Counted from the first letter of the stretch, positions 1 to 9,446 are shown. The stretch is DNA of 64,000 bases from Streptomyces daqingensis (GCF_014645895.1 NZ_BMMP01000008.1:62001-126000); one strand, 5' to 3'. Program-made: numbers and translations. Notes: a model not told the origin generated them from the sequence alone.

Positions 1-117
1 CTCGGTGGCCCCCTTGGAGCCTTCGGTGCCGCTCGCGGCCGCGGTGCCCGCTGACGCTGTGGTCAGCATTCCGGCGGCGACGAGGACGGCGATGGCAAGC
101 AGCCTGATGTCACGCAT
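1..117 (-). CDS. N-terminus of a secreted protein (partial)
   Basis: The gene starts on the minus strand at 117 and runs off the left edge, so only 39 codons are visible. They read as a Sec signal peptide: a short charged start (MRDIR), a hydrophobic core (LLAIAVLVAAGML) and an Ala-rich likely cleavage zone (TASAGTAAA), then Ser/Gly/Thr-rich mature sequence. A purine-rich stretch (AAGGGGGCC) precedes the ATG. The function cannot be told from this fragment. Confidence 0.6.
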   Translation of the reverse strand, partial: MRDIRLLAIAVLVAAGMLTTASAGTAAASGTEGSKGATE

Positions 118-431
118 GGAGGCCCCCTTGTGGCGCATTCCTCTTGTAAAGCTCCAGACATGTGATAACAGGCCAAAGTTGCACAGAATGCACTCTTTTC
201 TTGAATTCCGCCCGAAAGAGCTGCCGGGAGGCGCACCGCTGCGCCGGAGTCCGAGCCTCCGCCACCGGGGTACCGGGCGGTAGCCGCTTCCGCCCCGCGA
301 CCTGCGGCGGAACTCCACGCGTGATCGGACAAACTCTGCGGGCGGACGGGCAGTTCGGCCCGTGACCGCCCCTACTCTGCTCGTGAGGGGCCCACCGCAT
401 CCGGGTGGCCGGCTCACGGGAGGGGGAGGTC
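118..431. other. Divergent intergenic region
   Basis: This region separates the minus-strand secreted-protein gene from the plus-strand LuxR regulator. It holds a distinctly AT-richer block at about 135-215, likely the promoter zone for one or both genes. I see no convincing -35/-10 pair and no coding sequence. Confidence 0.4.
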
Positions 432-3062
432 GTGGGTGGTCCGTCGCCATGGCCGTTCGTCGGACGCGAGCCGGCGGTCGCCCAGTTCGACGAGGCGCTC
501 GCCGGACAGCAGTGCCAGGCGCTGATCGTCCACGGCTCCCAAGGGGCCGGAAAGTCCCGGCTCGTCCAGGTCTGCCGGGAGCGGGCCGAGGGGCGCGGCC
601 ACGCGGCCGGCCGGGCCGTCCCCGTCTACGGGAACCCCGTGCCGCTGGCGTCGCTGGCGCACCTGCTCCCGCCGGGCTCCCGGGCGGGCGATCCCGTCGC
701 CCTGTTCAGAGCGGCGCGCGAGGCACTGACCGAGGAGTGCGCGAGCGGTGCGACCGGCAAGCGGTTCGTCCTCGTGGCGGACGACCTCGACGGTCTGGAC
801 GAGGCGTCCGCGTCGCTCGTCGGGCAACTCCGCGAAGCCGGCGCGCTGTTCCTCGTGGGCACCGTGACGTCGCTGCCGTCTCTGGGGCCCGCCGCGTACG
901 CGCTGCAGGCGAACGGCGCCGCCCGTCGCGTGGACCTTGCCGGGTTCGACGAGCGGCAGGTGGCCGACGTGATGCGCCAGGCCCTCGGCGGTCCGGTGGA
1001 ACCGCGGACGGCGGCCCTCATGCACCGCACAAGCGGAGGGAACGCCCGCTGCCTGCGGGAGTTCGTGCGGGCCTCGCTGGACGGCGGCAGCCTCGTGCAC
1101 GACGGGGAGTCGTGGACGCTCGTCTCGGATGTGCCCGCGGCGCCGTTGCTCGCGGAACTCCTCGAGAGACGGCTGGCCGGCGTCGGCCCCGAGACCCGCA
1201 GGACGCTGGACCGGATCGCCCTGTGCCAACCCGTGGAGGCCGCGGGACTGTCCGGCAGCGCGATGGACGAGCTGGAACGGCTGGACCTCGTCACCGCGAC
1301 GCGTGACGGGCGGCGCGAGTCCGTCTCCCTGAAGCACCCGGCGCACGAGAAGGTGCTCCGGTCCCTCATCCCGTCCTCCGCCCGCAGGCGCATCCTCAAC
1401 GAGGAGGCGGAGCTGGTCGCTTCACATGGCGCCAGGCGGCTGACCGACAAGATCCGAATCGCCTCCTGGCAGCTTGCCGCCACCGGGTCCGCCGACCCGG
1501 ACACGCTGCTGCGCGCGGCGACGCTCGCCCGCCGGACGCAGGACTTCCGTCAGGTGCGCGAACTGTCGAAGGCCGCCTGCCGGGACAGCGAGGAGCTGCT
1601 GCCACGGCTGCTGCTGGCGGAGTCGCTGTACGAACTCGGCGATCTGGACAGCGCCCGGGAGGTCTTCGAGGACGCGGCCTCGCGGGCCGACTGCGAACTG
1701 GACCGCCTGCTCGTGGCGTTGGGCAGGGCGAGGCTCCTCGCGTGGGGGTTCATCGACGGCGAGAAGGCGCTGGAGGTCAGCGCGGAGGCCATGGAGCGGA
1801 TCGGCGAACCCGCCTACCGCGACGTGCTGACGGCCGTACGGGGCGCGGTCTTCATGGCCTTCGGAAGACCGCAGGAGGCCCTCCAGGCGCTGCACGGACT
1901 GTCCCTCGACGGCAACTGCATGGCCGGACTCTTCGGAAAGGGCCCCAGAGCCGCCGCGCTCGTCGCCACGGGAAGCGCGAAGCGGGGACTCGTGCTCGCG
2001 CGGGAGGCGTACGACGAACGGCTGGGCCTGGAGGACTCGTTGGGCGTCCCCCACCCGGTGCAGTACCTCAACACGGTGATGTTCGCGCTGGAGGAGGAGG
2101 GCCGCCTCGACGAGGCGTGGCGCACCGGGGAGGAGGGCTGGGCGGAGGCTCTGGCCGGGGACGCGGCCGGTGCGCAGGCGTGGACAGCCGCCGCGCTGGC
2201 GCGGTGCGCTCTGCTCCGCGGACGCCCGCAGGAGGCGCGCCGGTGGGCGTCGCAGGCGGTATCGGTGGCCTCGCGCAATTCGCTGGTCGGCACCCTCCAC
2301 ATGGCCCTGGCCCGCAAAGCGGAGGCCGCGGCGCTGCTCAGGGACGTCCCCGCGGCCCGGAAGGCGCTCGACGCGTGCGAGGGACTGCCGCAATGGGGTG
2401 CCTTCCGCTGCGAACTGCCCCTGGGCCGGGCGTGGTCGGCAGCCGCACAGGGCAACGTCCAGGAGAGCCGCAAGGTCCTGTGGGAGGCGGTGGCGAGCGC
2501 CCGCGCGGCGGGCCATCGCGCCAGCGAGTCGCGGCTGCTCACCGACATCGCGCGGCTGGGCGACGCCACAGGGGCGGCGGGCCCGCTGCTGGAGATCCGG
2601 CGCTCCATGGACGGAGCACTGGTCGCGGCCCGTGCCGCCTACGTCTCCGCACTCGCCGACGGGCACGCACGCCGCCTCCTGGAGAGCGCGCGTCTGCTGG
2701 CCGGTGCGGGAGCCTCGCTCCCGGCCGCGGAGGCGGCCGCGTCGGCGGCCGTGCAGTTCGGCCGCGACGGGGAGCAGCGGGCGGCGACCGCCGCCGGGAA
2801 CCTCGCCCTCTCCCTTCAGCAGCGCTGTGCGGGTGCCTCCACCCCGGGGCTCTCGGCGCTGGGGGTCGCGAAGCATCTGACGGCCAGGGAGGCGGAGATC
2901 GCGCGTCTCGTGTGCGCGGGGCTCACCAACGCCGAGGTGGCCGAGGCGGTCACCATCTCCAAGCGCACCGTCGACAACCACGTGCAGAACATCTACCGGA
3001 AGCTCGGCGTCAGCAGCAGGCGCGCCCTCCGAGCGGAGTACCTGCGCCAGGAGTTCGCCTGA
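432..3062 (+). CDS. LAL-type LuxR family ATPase transcriptional regulator
   Basis: This is a large regulator of 876 aa with an N-terminal AAA/STAND ATPase and a C-terminal LuxR helix-turn-helix. The Walker A motif GSQGAGKS is at residues 35-42. The acidic run LVADDLD is a likely Walker B. The middle is Ala/Leu/Arg-rich helical repeat sequence typical of the TPR-like part of LAL proteins. The last 70 residues (LTAREAEIARLV...TVDNHVQNIYRKL) are a clear GerE/LuxR domain. I chose GTG 432 because GGAGG at 419-423 lies 8 bases upstream; an in-frame GTG at 405 has poorer support. LAL regulators often activate secondary metabolism or carbon use, but no biosynthetic cluster is adjacent, so the target is unknown. 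Confidence 0.88.
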   Translation: MGGPSPWPFVGREPAVAQFDEALAGQQCQALIVHGSQGAGKSRLVQVCRERAEGRGHAAGRAVPVYGNPVPLASLAHLLPPGSRAGDPVALFRAAREALTEECASGATGKRFVLVADDLDGLDEASASLVGQLREAGALFLVGTVTSLPSLGPAAYALQANGAARRVDLAGFDERQVADVMRQALGGPVEPRTAALMHRTSGGNARCLREFVRASLDGGSLVHDGESWTLVSDVPAAPLLAELLERRLAGVGPETRRTLDRIALCQPVEAAGLSGSAMDELERLDLVTATRDGRRESVSLKHPAHEKVLRSLIPSSARRRILNEEAELVASHGARRLTDKIRIASWQLAATGSADPDTLLRAATLARRTQDFRQVRELSKAACRDSEELLPRLLLAESLYELGDLDSAREVFEDAASRADCELDRLLVALGRARLLAWGFIDGEKALEVSAEAMERIGEPAYRDVLTAVRGAVFMAFGRPQEALQALHGLSLDGNCMAGLFGKGPRAAALVATGSAKRGLVLAREAYDERLGLEDSLGVPHPVQYLNTVMFALEEEGRLDEAWRTGEEGWAEALAGDAAGAQAWTAAALARCALLRGRPQEARRWASQAVSVASRNSLVGTLHMALARKAEAAALLRDVPAARKALDACEGLPQWGAFRCELPLGRAWSAAAQGNVQESRKVLWEAVASARAAGHRASESRLLTDIARLGDATGAAGPLLEIRRSMDGALVAARAAYVSALADGHARRLLESARLLAGAGASLPAAEAAASAAVQFGRDGEQRAATAAGNLALSLQQRCAGASTPGLSALGVAKHLTAREAEIARLVCAGLTNAEVAEAVTISKRTVDNHVQNIYRKLGVSSRRALRAEYLRQEFA

Positions 3063-3174
3063 GACCGCCCGCGTAGCCGGAGGGTCCGAGGTGCCGCGCG
3101 GGGCGCCGTACTCGGTGCTGCCCGGGGTGGTGCCGTCCGGGGTCGGCTGCCGTCGCGCGGCCGGACCTTCGCGG

Positions 3175-4992
3175 TCAGCTGTCGGCGAGCGCCCGTATCT
3201 CGGCCGGGGAGAGCGCCTTGCGGAACGCCCTCACGTCATCGATCGAGCCGTCGAATCCGCGGATGAACTCGTCGCCCTCCATGGCACGTCCGACGACGAA
3301 GTCGCCGTCCGCCGAGAAGTCGCCGCCCAGGCCCTCGGTGTCCTGCAGCCGGCCGTCGACGTAGAGGCGGATCTCGCTCTGTTCCTCGTCGTACACGCCG
3401 GTCACGTGGGTGGAGACTCCCGTGGCGGGGCCCGAGGGGCCGACGGCCTCGTCGAAGTCGGCGTCCTCCGAGTCCTCCTCGGCGACGCGCATCTCCCAGC
3501 GGTCCTCGTCCCCGTCGTACTGGAGCTGGAATCCGCTGATCTCGTCGGCGTCCTGGCTCGCGATGGTCTGGAACTCCCCGCTCGTCCCGAGCTTCACGTC
3601 CGCCGAGACGGTGAAGCTCTCCTCCGTGTCGACCACGGGGCCGTTCGCGGCGACCGACTGCTGCCCGGAGAAGTCGATCGCCCCCGCCTGCAGGAGGCGG
3701 GGCAGCGGGTCACCGACGAGCGTCCCGTTCAGGCCGTTGCCCGACGTGTCCTTCGTGACGCCGCCGGCCACGCCGTCGAAGAGCCATTCGAGAGCCGCTC
3801 CGCGGACCGGCGGCCGCGACGGACGCCCCGTGTCGCTCGGCTTCTCCGGCTTCGAGGGGCGGGTCTTCGTCGCGGTGACCGTCGACGTGGCCGTCGCGGT
3901 GGCGGTCGGCGGAGCGGGACGGGGCGGCTTCGGCGACTCGGAGGACTTCTCGGGAGGAGCGATCGGCTCGCTGCTCTGCGGGTCCCCCGGCCGCAGCGCG
4001 CCCGAATACGCCAGCGCGACGACGAAGGAGCAGAGGGCCACGAGGGCCGCGCTCTGCAGCACCCTGTTGATGCGCCGGTTCCTGCCGTGAGCGGTGCCGG
4101 CGCCGGCGCCCTTGCCGGCGAAGAACCGGCGGAACCTGCCGGAGGAGGGGGCGGGCGCCGCGACCGGGACCAGTTCGGTGCTGGGGACCACCGCGGGAAC
4201 GGTGGAGCCGGCGTACTCGCTGCCGCCCCACGGCAGCAGCGCCTCGGCCAGGAACCTCCCGCAGTCGGAGTGCATCCTGCCCAGGTCGGCGACCGCGCGG
4301 GAGCAGTAGGCGCAGGACTCCAGGTGCGGGACGAGGTCCGCGGCCGTGTCGATGCTCTTCTGGTCCGCGTAGGCGAGCACCATGCGGTGGAAGCGGCGGC
4401 ACTCGTCGACCGCGCCGTCGTGCAGGAGCTGCACGTACGAGTTGTAGAGCTCCCTGCGCGCACGTCTGTCGAGGAACGACACCCCCTCGACACCGGGGCC
4501 GATCAGGAACTCGATCCGCTCGTCGTCGTCATGCTCGACCGCGCGGTGCCACAGCACCGTCTGGCTCCTGTCGGAGAGGTCGGTGAAGGCGAGCGCGGCG
4601 AGAGTGGGAGGGGGGAGTCCGGGGCCCACGGAGTCCTCGGAGATGACCACGGGCTGGGACTCGATCCACTCGGCCAAGTCCGCGTCGAGCGCGCTGCGTT
4701 CGTCGGTGCCGTACCAGTCCGCGGCCGTGCGCAGCACCGCGGAGAGCGCGTACGGGCGTACGGCGCCCGTGGCGCTGCCGTCCTGCAGGCGCAGCGCCCG
4801 GCGCCAGGCCTGGACGGCGAGTTCGTCCGAGGAGAGTGAACTGATGGCGCACACCGAGGCGAAGGCCCTCACGGCGGGGAAGTGCCGTTGTTCCAGCTCT
4901 CCGAGAGCGGGCAGGGACGACTCTCCCCCCTCCCGCACGAGTGGGAGCAGCTCGGCGTCTGGCAGTCGCGCGCAATCCATCCGTTCGTTCAT
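3175..4992 (-). CDS. Sigma-like / zinc anti-sigma / LamG fusion membrane protein
   Basis: The protein is 605 aa with four recognisable parts. Residues 1-200 look like a degenerate ECF sigma factor (for example PALGELEQRHFPAVRAFA), but I see no intact sigma-4 helix-turn-helix. Residues 223-230 (HLESCAYC) form the H-x3-C-x2-C signature of zinc-binding anti-sigma factors. One transmembrane helix spans about 313-330. A Pro/Ser/Thr/Lys-rich linker (335-395) then leads to a LamG/concanavalin-type jellyroll domain (400-600). The likely topology is a cytoplasmic N-terminus and an extracellular lectin-like C-terminus, so it may sense a wall or extracellular ligand. It is convergent with the LuxR gene and appears monocistronic. 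The ligand and any sigma partner are unknown. Confidence 0.8.
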   Translation of the reverse strand: MNERMDCARLPDAELLPLVREGGESSLPALGELEQRHFPAVRAFASVCAISSLSSDELAVQAWRRALRLQDGSATGAVRPYALSAVLRTAADWYGTDERSALDADLAEWIESQPVVISEDSVGPGLPPPTLAALAFTDLSDRSQTVLWHRAVEHDDDERIEFLIGPGVEGVSFLDRRARRELYNSYVQLLHDGAVDECRRFHRMVLAYADQKSIDTAADLVPHLESCAYCSRAVADLGRMHSDCGRFLAEALLPWGGSEYAGSTVPAVVPSTELVPVAAPAPSSGRFRRFFAGKGAGAGTAHGRNRRINRVLQSAALVALCSFVVALAYSGALRPGDPQSSEPIAPPEKSSESPKPPRPAPPTATATATSTVTATKTRPSKPEKPSDTGRPSRPPVRGAALEWLFDGVAGGVTKDTSGNGLNGTLVGDPLPRLLQAGAIDFSGQQSVAANGPVVDTEESFTVSADVKLGTSGEFQTIASQDADEISGFQLQYDGDEDRWEMRVAEEDSEDADFDEAVGPSGPATGVSTHVTGVYDEEQSEIRLYVDGRLQDTEGLGGDFSADGDFVVGRAMEGDEFIRGFDGSIDDVRAFRKALSPAEIRALADS

Positions 4993-5895
4993 TCCCTACG
5001 CAGTCGACGGCGTCTCTGACGAGACGGATGCCTCACGGGCCCGCTCGGCTCCGGGACCGTGACACGGACAGTCGGTTGTGGTCACCCTCCAGCTCACCGG
5101 ATGGTGACCGGAAACGCCATAGGCAATAGGTACCTAGTACTACGGCCCGGACGGTGATGTGGCCGCTTCCGGAGAATTGTGCGAGCTGCGAGCGCTATTG
5201 GGCGCGCGCCCGCGTGCAGGGGCGATGCCGGCGGCGGCCGCTACCTTCTGCGGATGGGCTCCGAGAACGGTGACGCCGGCGGGAAACTCCCCGGGAAGTG
5301 GCCCATCTGGCCCTCTCCCTCGACAGATCGACGACGGGCTCCCGGCCGGACGTCGCCAAGTGCCTCGAGCCGACCGCCACTTGACGCGAGCGGGACCCCG
5401 GCCGGACAAGGGTGGACCTCGACGTGCCGCTCCGGGAGCTCGCCCGCCGCCGTGGCGCCGGCACCGTGCGGGTGGACAGCGGGGGGACGCTCGTCGGCGC
5501 GCTCCTTAGAGCGGGCCTGCCGACCGAGGTGAGCCTTCTCCTCCACCCCTGCCTCGCGGGTATGGACTGCAGCCGGCCCCGGTACGGCCGGGCGGCGACC
5601 GCGCGGCGGATCTCGCCCTCGTGGCCTGCGAGACGCTCCGGTGGCCTCGTATGGCTCCGGTACGAGACGACCCGGCCCGGCTGCGGCCGGGTAGGCACCA
5701 CCGCCGGTCCCTCCGCCGGGACGGGCGGCCGGTTCCGGCGGCTCTCGGGCGACCGCCAGTAACACCCCGGGCCGGGGACGGCGCTGAGGGAATGCGGGCG
5801 CCGGAACCAGCAGCGGGTCACCAAGCGTTTCCAAGCGGGTCCGCACCGTCATTCCCTCCATCGTCGAGACGCCTCGCGCGTCGGATTGGGGCCTC
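4993..5895. other. Gene-poor region with a decayed gene
   Basis: About 900 bases lack an intact gene. The left end (5100-5160, with the AT-richer GCAATAGGTACCTAGTACTA) probably holds the promoter of the minus-strand LamG fusion gene. The middle carries a RibD-C-like remnant, listed separately. Other long frames here lack family resemblance and look like high-GC shadows. Confidence 0.5.
5412..5671 (+). pseudogene. RibD C-terminal / dihydrofolate reductase-like remnant
   Basis: The plus-strand translation from 5412 reads VDLDVPLRELARRRG, then TVRVDSGGTLVGALLRAG and TEVSLLLHPCLAG. These are the hallmark NADPH-fold strands of the RibD C-terminal (DHFR-like) family. The family continuation is split between frames: ADLALVACETL appears in the third frame near 5600-5635, and SGGLVWLRYE returns in the first frame near 5636-5668. 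An in-frame stop (TGA at 5382) and no start or N-terminal beta-sheet lie upstream. I read it as a truncated, frameshifted relic. A sequencing error could explain the internal shifts but not the missing N-terminus. Confidence 0.6.
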
Positions 5896-6327
5896 GTGAG
5901 CCATCCCGAACCCATGCACGGGCAGCCGTATCCGTACCAGTCGCAGGGCGGACCGCCGCCGCCCCCCGAGTACACGCAGGGCCCGCCGCCTCCCCCGGGG
6001 TACGGGCAGCCGGAGCCGCCGCCGCGCCGCGAGCGCCGTCCGCGTGACGGAGGCGGTTCGGCGAGGACCGCCCTGATCGTCCACACGATCGCGGACATAG
6101 CCGCCGTCTTCCTCGGCCTGTGGATCCTGCTGTACCTGCTGGAGGCGAACCAGGCGAACCCCTTCGTGGAGTTCGTCAAGGGCGTCGCGGACTGGCTGGC
6201 CTGGTGGGCCCAGGACATCTTCACGATGGACAGCGAAGGCCTGCGCGTCTTTCTGAACTACGGCCTTCCCGCCGCCATCTACCTGCTCGTCGGCCACGGC
6301 ATCTCCGCGCGGATACGCAGGCTCTGA
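5896..6327 (+). CDS. Small proline-rich membrane protein
   Basis: The product is 143 aa. The first 55 residues are Pro/Gly/Tyr/Gln-rich (PPPPPEYTQGPPPPPGYGQ), followed by a basic patch. Two hydrophobic segments follow: about 59-82 (ALIVHTIADIAAVFLGLWILLYLL) and near 125-137. This low-complexity-plus-TM architecture is common in actinomycete membrane proteins and suggests a cytoplasmic protein-interaction tail. GTG 5896 has a G-rich stretch just upstream; ATG 5914 is an alternative start. No specific function can be assigned. Confidence 0.7.
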   Translation: MSHPEPMHGQPYPYQSQGGPPPPPEYTQGPPPPPGYGQPEPPPRRERRPRDGGGSARTALIVHTIADIAAVFLGLWILLYLLEANQANPFVEFVKGVADWLAWWAQDIFTMDSEGLRVFLNYGLPAAIYLLVGHGISARIRRL

Positions 6328-6566
6328 CGGCCGGCAGGCCCGGCACCGGCGAGGACGGATGACCGGACGCGGCTGACGAGCGGTCGGCAGAGCCGCCCCG
6401 GGGACGGGAAGGCCGGACGAGCACGAGGCGGCTCCCCGCCTCCCACGGCGGCCCGCAGAGCAGCAGCCGCCGCGCCGCCGCATGCCCTGACGCCGAGGTG
6501 CGGCGCGACGTCGACGTGCGTCCGGCACCGACGCGTGCCGCGGAAACGCCGCGCCGGCGCGCGCAG

Positions 6567-7271
6567 TCATCCGAGCGCCGACGGCTTGCGCGGCGGGGGC
6601 AGCCGCTGCAGCAGCTCCCACAGCGGCCGGGAGCCCGCCGCCCACTCGCCGAGAGTCCCCCGGTCGACGAGATGGAGCCGCTGCGAGCGGGCGAGCGGGG
6701 CGCACCCGGCGGTGAAGCGGCCGTTCGTCACCAGGACGACGACGTCCCCGTCGTGCAGCTGGCGGCCGGTGCCGTTGAGGACGTGCAGGTCCGGGGTGCC
6801 GACGGGGGCTCCTGCCGCGCCCTTCTTGCGGTGCTTGCACTGGATGACCCAGCGCCTGCCGAACGGATCGGTGGCCTTCACATCGGCCCCGCCGTCCCCG
6901 GCGCCGCCCACCTGGACGGAGTCCGTGCAGCCGTCCCGGCGCATCAGGTCGCGTATGGCGAACTCGAAGTCCCGGTGGTGGAGTCCGTCGAGCTGGCTCA
7001 GCCGGAAGCGCAGGGCCTGGGCGTGCACGTGCTGCCAACGGGCCTTCTCCGCCCGCTGCTTGATCCACAGCGCACCCGCGCAGAGACCGGCCGACGCCAT
7101 GAGAACGAGCAGCCACCAGTGCAGGAGCAGCCACTGCACGACCGCGACGGCCACCGCCACACCCCCCACGGCAGCCACGAGCAGGGCCACGAGGCGATCG
7201 GGCTGCCGCCCCGCTCGCCTCAGCGGGCTCCTGCGGGAACGGGACCGCCGTACGGGCCTGCGCCGGGTCAC
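6567..7271 (-). CDS. Mrr-type restriction-endonuclease-fold membrane protein
   Basis: The product is 234 aa. A basic N-terminus precedes two adjacent hydrophobic helices (about 27-63). The rest is an Mrr_cat PD-(D/E)xK nuclease fold: FEFAIRDLMRRDG, a glycine-rich turn with an acidic residue (GGADVKA), and the QCKH strand matching the QxK half of the active site. Similar membrane-anchored Mrr-like proteins are widespread in actinomycetes, and some may act on foreign or modified DNA. Its ATG overlaps the stop of the 73-aa gene by four bases, so translation is probably coupled. There is no methyltransferase or specificity subunit nearby, so classical restriction is unlikely. Confidence 0.78.
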   Translation of the reverse strand: MTRRRPVRRSRSRRSPLRRAGRQPDRLVALLVAAVGGVAVAVAVVQWLLLHWWLLVLMASAGLCAGALWIKQRAEKARWQHVHAQALRFRLSQLDGLHHRDFEFAIRDLMRRDGCTDSVQVGGAGDGGADVKATDPFGRRWVIQCKHRKKGAAGAPVGTPDLHVLNGTGRQLHDGDVVVLVTNGRFTAGCAPLARSQRLHLVDRGTLGEWAAGSRPLWELLQRLPPPRKPSALG

Positions 7272-7489
7272 CGGTGTGCTCCCGCTGCCGGGGCGGAGAC
7301 GCGCGGCCGTTCCCCGCCCGGCTCCCGCTCACCGCCTTTCTCGATCTTTACCTGGCCGTTTCCGGCACCCAGGACCACCATGCCGACGACGATCAGAGAC
7401 GCCAGCTGCGTCCGCGCTCCGGGGGCCCAGCGGTCATGGGCCCGCACCTCGGTTCCGTCCTTCTTCGTGTACTGGGCGATCTGCGGCAC
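7268..7489 (-). CDS. Small protein coupled to the Mrr-like nuclease
   Basis: This 73-aa ORF begins MPQIAQYTKKDGTEVRAH and contains one short hydrophobic stretch (TQLASLIVVGMVVLGAGNG), followed by a charged, low-complexity tail. The four-base ATGA overlap with the next gene supports a real coding sequence. I do not recognise a domain. It could be a small membrane partner of the nuclease. Confidence 0.55.
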   Translation of the reverse strand: MPQIAQYTKKDGTEVRAHDRWAPGARTQLASLIVVGMVVLGAGNGQVKIEKGGEREPGGERPRVSAPAAGAHR

Positions 7490-8357
7490 CGCGCCTCCTC
7501 GGTCTCCTGCACCGGCCTCCCTGGCCGCACTCAGAGAAGTGCAGCAGCGAGGTCTGACACCGCGTCAGCTCAGAGAGGCGGGGAGCGCTACTTTCCGGCC
7601 GCCGGCCGGGAGCCGTGGGGCGCCCGGGACGAGCCCGCGGTGACCGGAAGCGGGCCTCCGAGGGCGGACCCCCTGCGAAAGTGGCAGCTCAGGGGCACGG
7701 AAGCCGTCCTCGCGCACCTACATCGCATTTGCTGATCTTTGCCGCGAGGGAAACTTTCCGGACAGTTCCAGGAGGCGCCGCGCCCCGACCCCACCCGTAC
7801 CGCCCGCCCCATCAGCCACCGGCCCGGCCCGACCCCATGACACCCGCCGCACCCGCCGCACCCGCCGCACCCGCCGGGGAACGGAAGCCCGGCACGGCGG
7901 AAGCCAGGCGCACATCGCGGCCGGACACCCGGGAAAGCACCGCAAAGGAAAGGCGAATGCGGCGCGACGCACTTCCGTGCAACTGGCGCACCCGCAGGCA
8001 ATATTGAGACGCACCACCCAAAAGTACGGGAGGGGCCGGGAACGGCGTCACAACCGTGACGGAATTCCGCGGATTCCGCGCCGCCGTCCGGCAGTCGCGG
8101 AGGTGATCCGGAAATCCTGCCCCACTCGGGGAATCACAGGACGCCGCTCGGCGCCGCCCCGGGACGAAGCACCCCGAACCCCCAGGACAGATCGCCCGAT
8201 AGACCCACGAAACGACACCGCTCCGTGCCCGCGCGATAACCGTCCGCGACCACAGTGAACCGTGTACGGATCACGGGAAGAAAAGACGTCCGCGGCACTA
8301 TTCGCGTCCGCTCTCCGGATGGCACTGTGACCCGAAAGCCGTCCGGAGAGGTGCCTT
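7490..8357. other. Long intergenic region
   Basis: About 870 bases lie between divergent genes. The region contains a perfect four-copy 9-bp repeat (7841-7876) and AT-richer blocks near 7730-7760 and 8280-8330 that probably include promoters. The frames here show no family resemblance. No RNA gene was recognised. Confidence 0.45.
7841..7876. repeat. Four perfect copies of a 9-bp repeat
   Basis: CACCCGCCG is repeated four times without change, followed by a partial copy. It lies in non-coding sequence between the small gene at 7489 and the methyltransferase at 8358. It is probably slippage-prone simple sequence, though length variation could affect spacing to a promoter. Confidence 0.8.
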
Positions 8358-9446
8358 ATGGTGTCTGCCAAACGGGTCGCGGCCCGTGCCGTCTACGGAT
8401 CGCGATACGACAGCGTGCCCTGGGCACAGCGCGTCTACATCAGGCCCGGGGAGCGGGCGGTCAGAGAACTGCAATGGCGGTTGAAGCTCCGCACCTCACC
8501 GGTGATACCCCTCGACGAATACCGCTCCCGCGTCGAACTCGGCGCGATAGAGGAGTTCATCGCCTGCCACATGTGCGGGGAGTCTCGTCAGCAGCCGCTC
8601 CACATGCCGTCCAGGACGAAGAAGGACGGTACGACGGCGTGGAGTTACCGCGTGGTGCGCTGCCCGTCGTGCGGCTTCCTCTACCGGAACCCCAACATCC
8701 TTCCCGAGCGCCTCGGCGACCTCTACTCGAAGAACTACAGCCGCTTCCTCACCGGCGACTACGCGGCCAACAGGCAGCGCCGCTACCGGCAGGCCATGGA
8801 CGCCTTCCACCCGGTCTTCGCGGAGGGCGGCGGGCGCAGGCTGCTCGATTTCGGCTGCGGCGCGGGGTACTTCCTGGAGCTGGCCGAGCAGCGCGGCTTC
8901 GACGCGTGCGGCGTCGACCTCTCCCCCGACTCCGTGAAGGAGGCCAACGAGCGCCTGACGGCGGCCACCGCCCACTTCGGCGCGCCCGAGGAGGTGCCCG
9001 AGATCGCCGCGGGCGGCTTCGACGTGGTCACTCTGTGGTCGGTGCTGGCCCACCTCCCCCGTCCCGTCGAGGACTTCCGCAAGTTCCGCGAACTCCTCTG
9101 CCCGGGCGGCGTGTTGATGATCCTCACCGTCAACGCCCAGTCGCTGCTGCTGAAGGCGTACGGCTCCGGCTGGAACGGCTTCACCCGCAACCATCTGATG
9201 TTCTACTCGCGCGAGACGCTTCCGCTGCTGCTGCGCCAGGCCGGGTTCGCGGGTGTGGCCTTCGCGCCCTTCTACGGTGACACCGTGGAGGCGGGCACCA
9301 CGCGGCTCAGCCCCGGACACAGCCGGCGCCTGAAGCGCGGAGTCGACTCGTCGGACGGCGGCAACATGATGCGGGCCCTGGCCTTCGCCGACGAGAAGGC
9401 GATCGAGCGCTGGGGGGACGAACTCTCCGTACACCGCGTGGACTGA
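8358..9446 (+). CDS. Zinc-ribbon class I SAM-dependent methyltransferase
   Basis: The product is 362 aa. An N-terminal zinc ribbon has paired cysteines at 70/73 (CHMC) and 102/105 (CPSC). A Rossmann methyltransferase domain follows: motif I LLDFGCGAGYF at 162-172, the acidic end of strand 2 at VDLSPD, and FDVVTLWSVLAHL as motif IV. This arrangement resembles the family of C-methyltransferases and methyltransferase-domain proteins that act on sugars or lipids. GGAGAGG (8348-8354) lies just before ATG 8358. No sugar or antibiotic biosynthesis genes flank it, so the substrate is unknown. It ends at a shared terminator with the convergent MauE-like gene. Confidence 0.82.
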   Translation: MVSAKRVAARAVYGSRYDSVPWAQRVYIRPGERAVRELQWRLKLRTSPVIPLDEYRSRVELGAIEEFIACHMCGESRQQPLHMPSRTKKDGTTAWSYRVVRCPSCGFLYRNPNILPERLGDLYSKNYSRFLTGDYAANRQRRYRQAMDAFHPVFAEGGGRRLLDFGCGAGYFLELAEQRGFDACGVDLSPDSVKEANERLTAATAHFGAPEEVPEIAAGGFDVVTLWSVLAHLPRPVEDFRKFRELLCPGGVLMILTVNAQSLLLKAYGSGWNGFTRNHLMFYSRETLPLLLRQAGFAGVAFAPFYGDTVEAGTTRLSPGHSRRLKRGVDSSDGGNMMRALAFADEKAIERWGDELSVHRVD

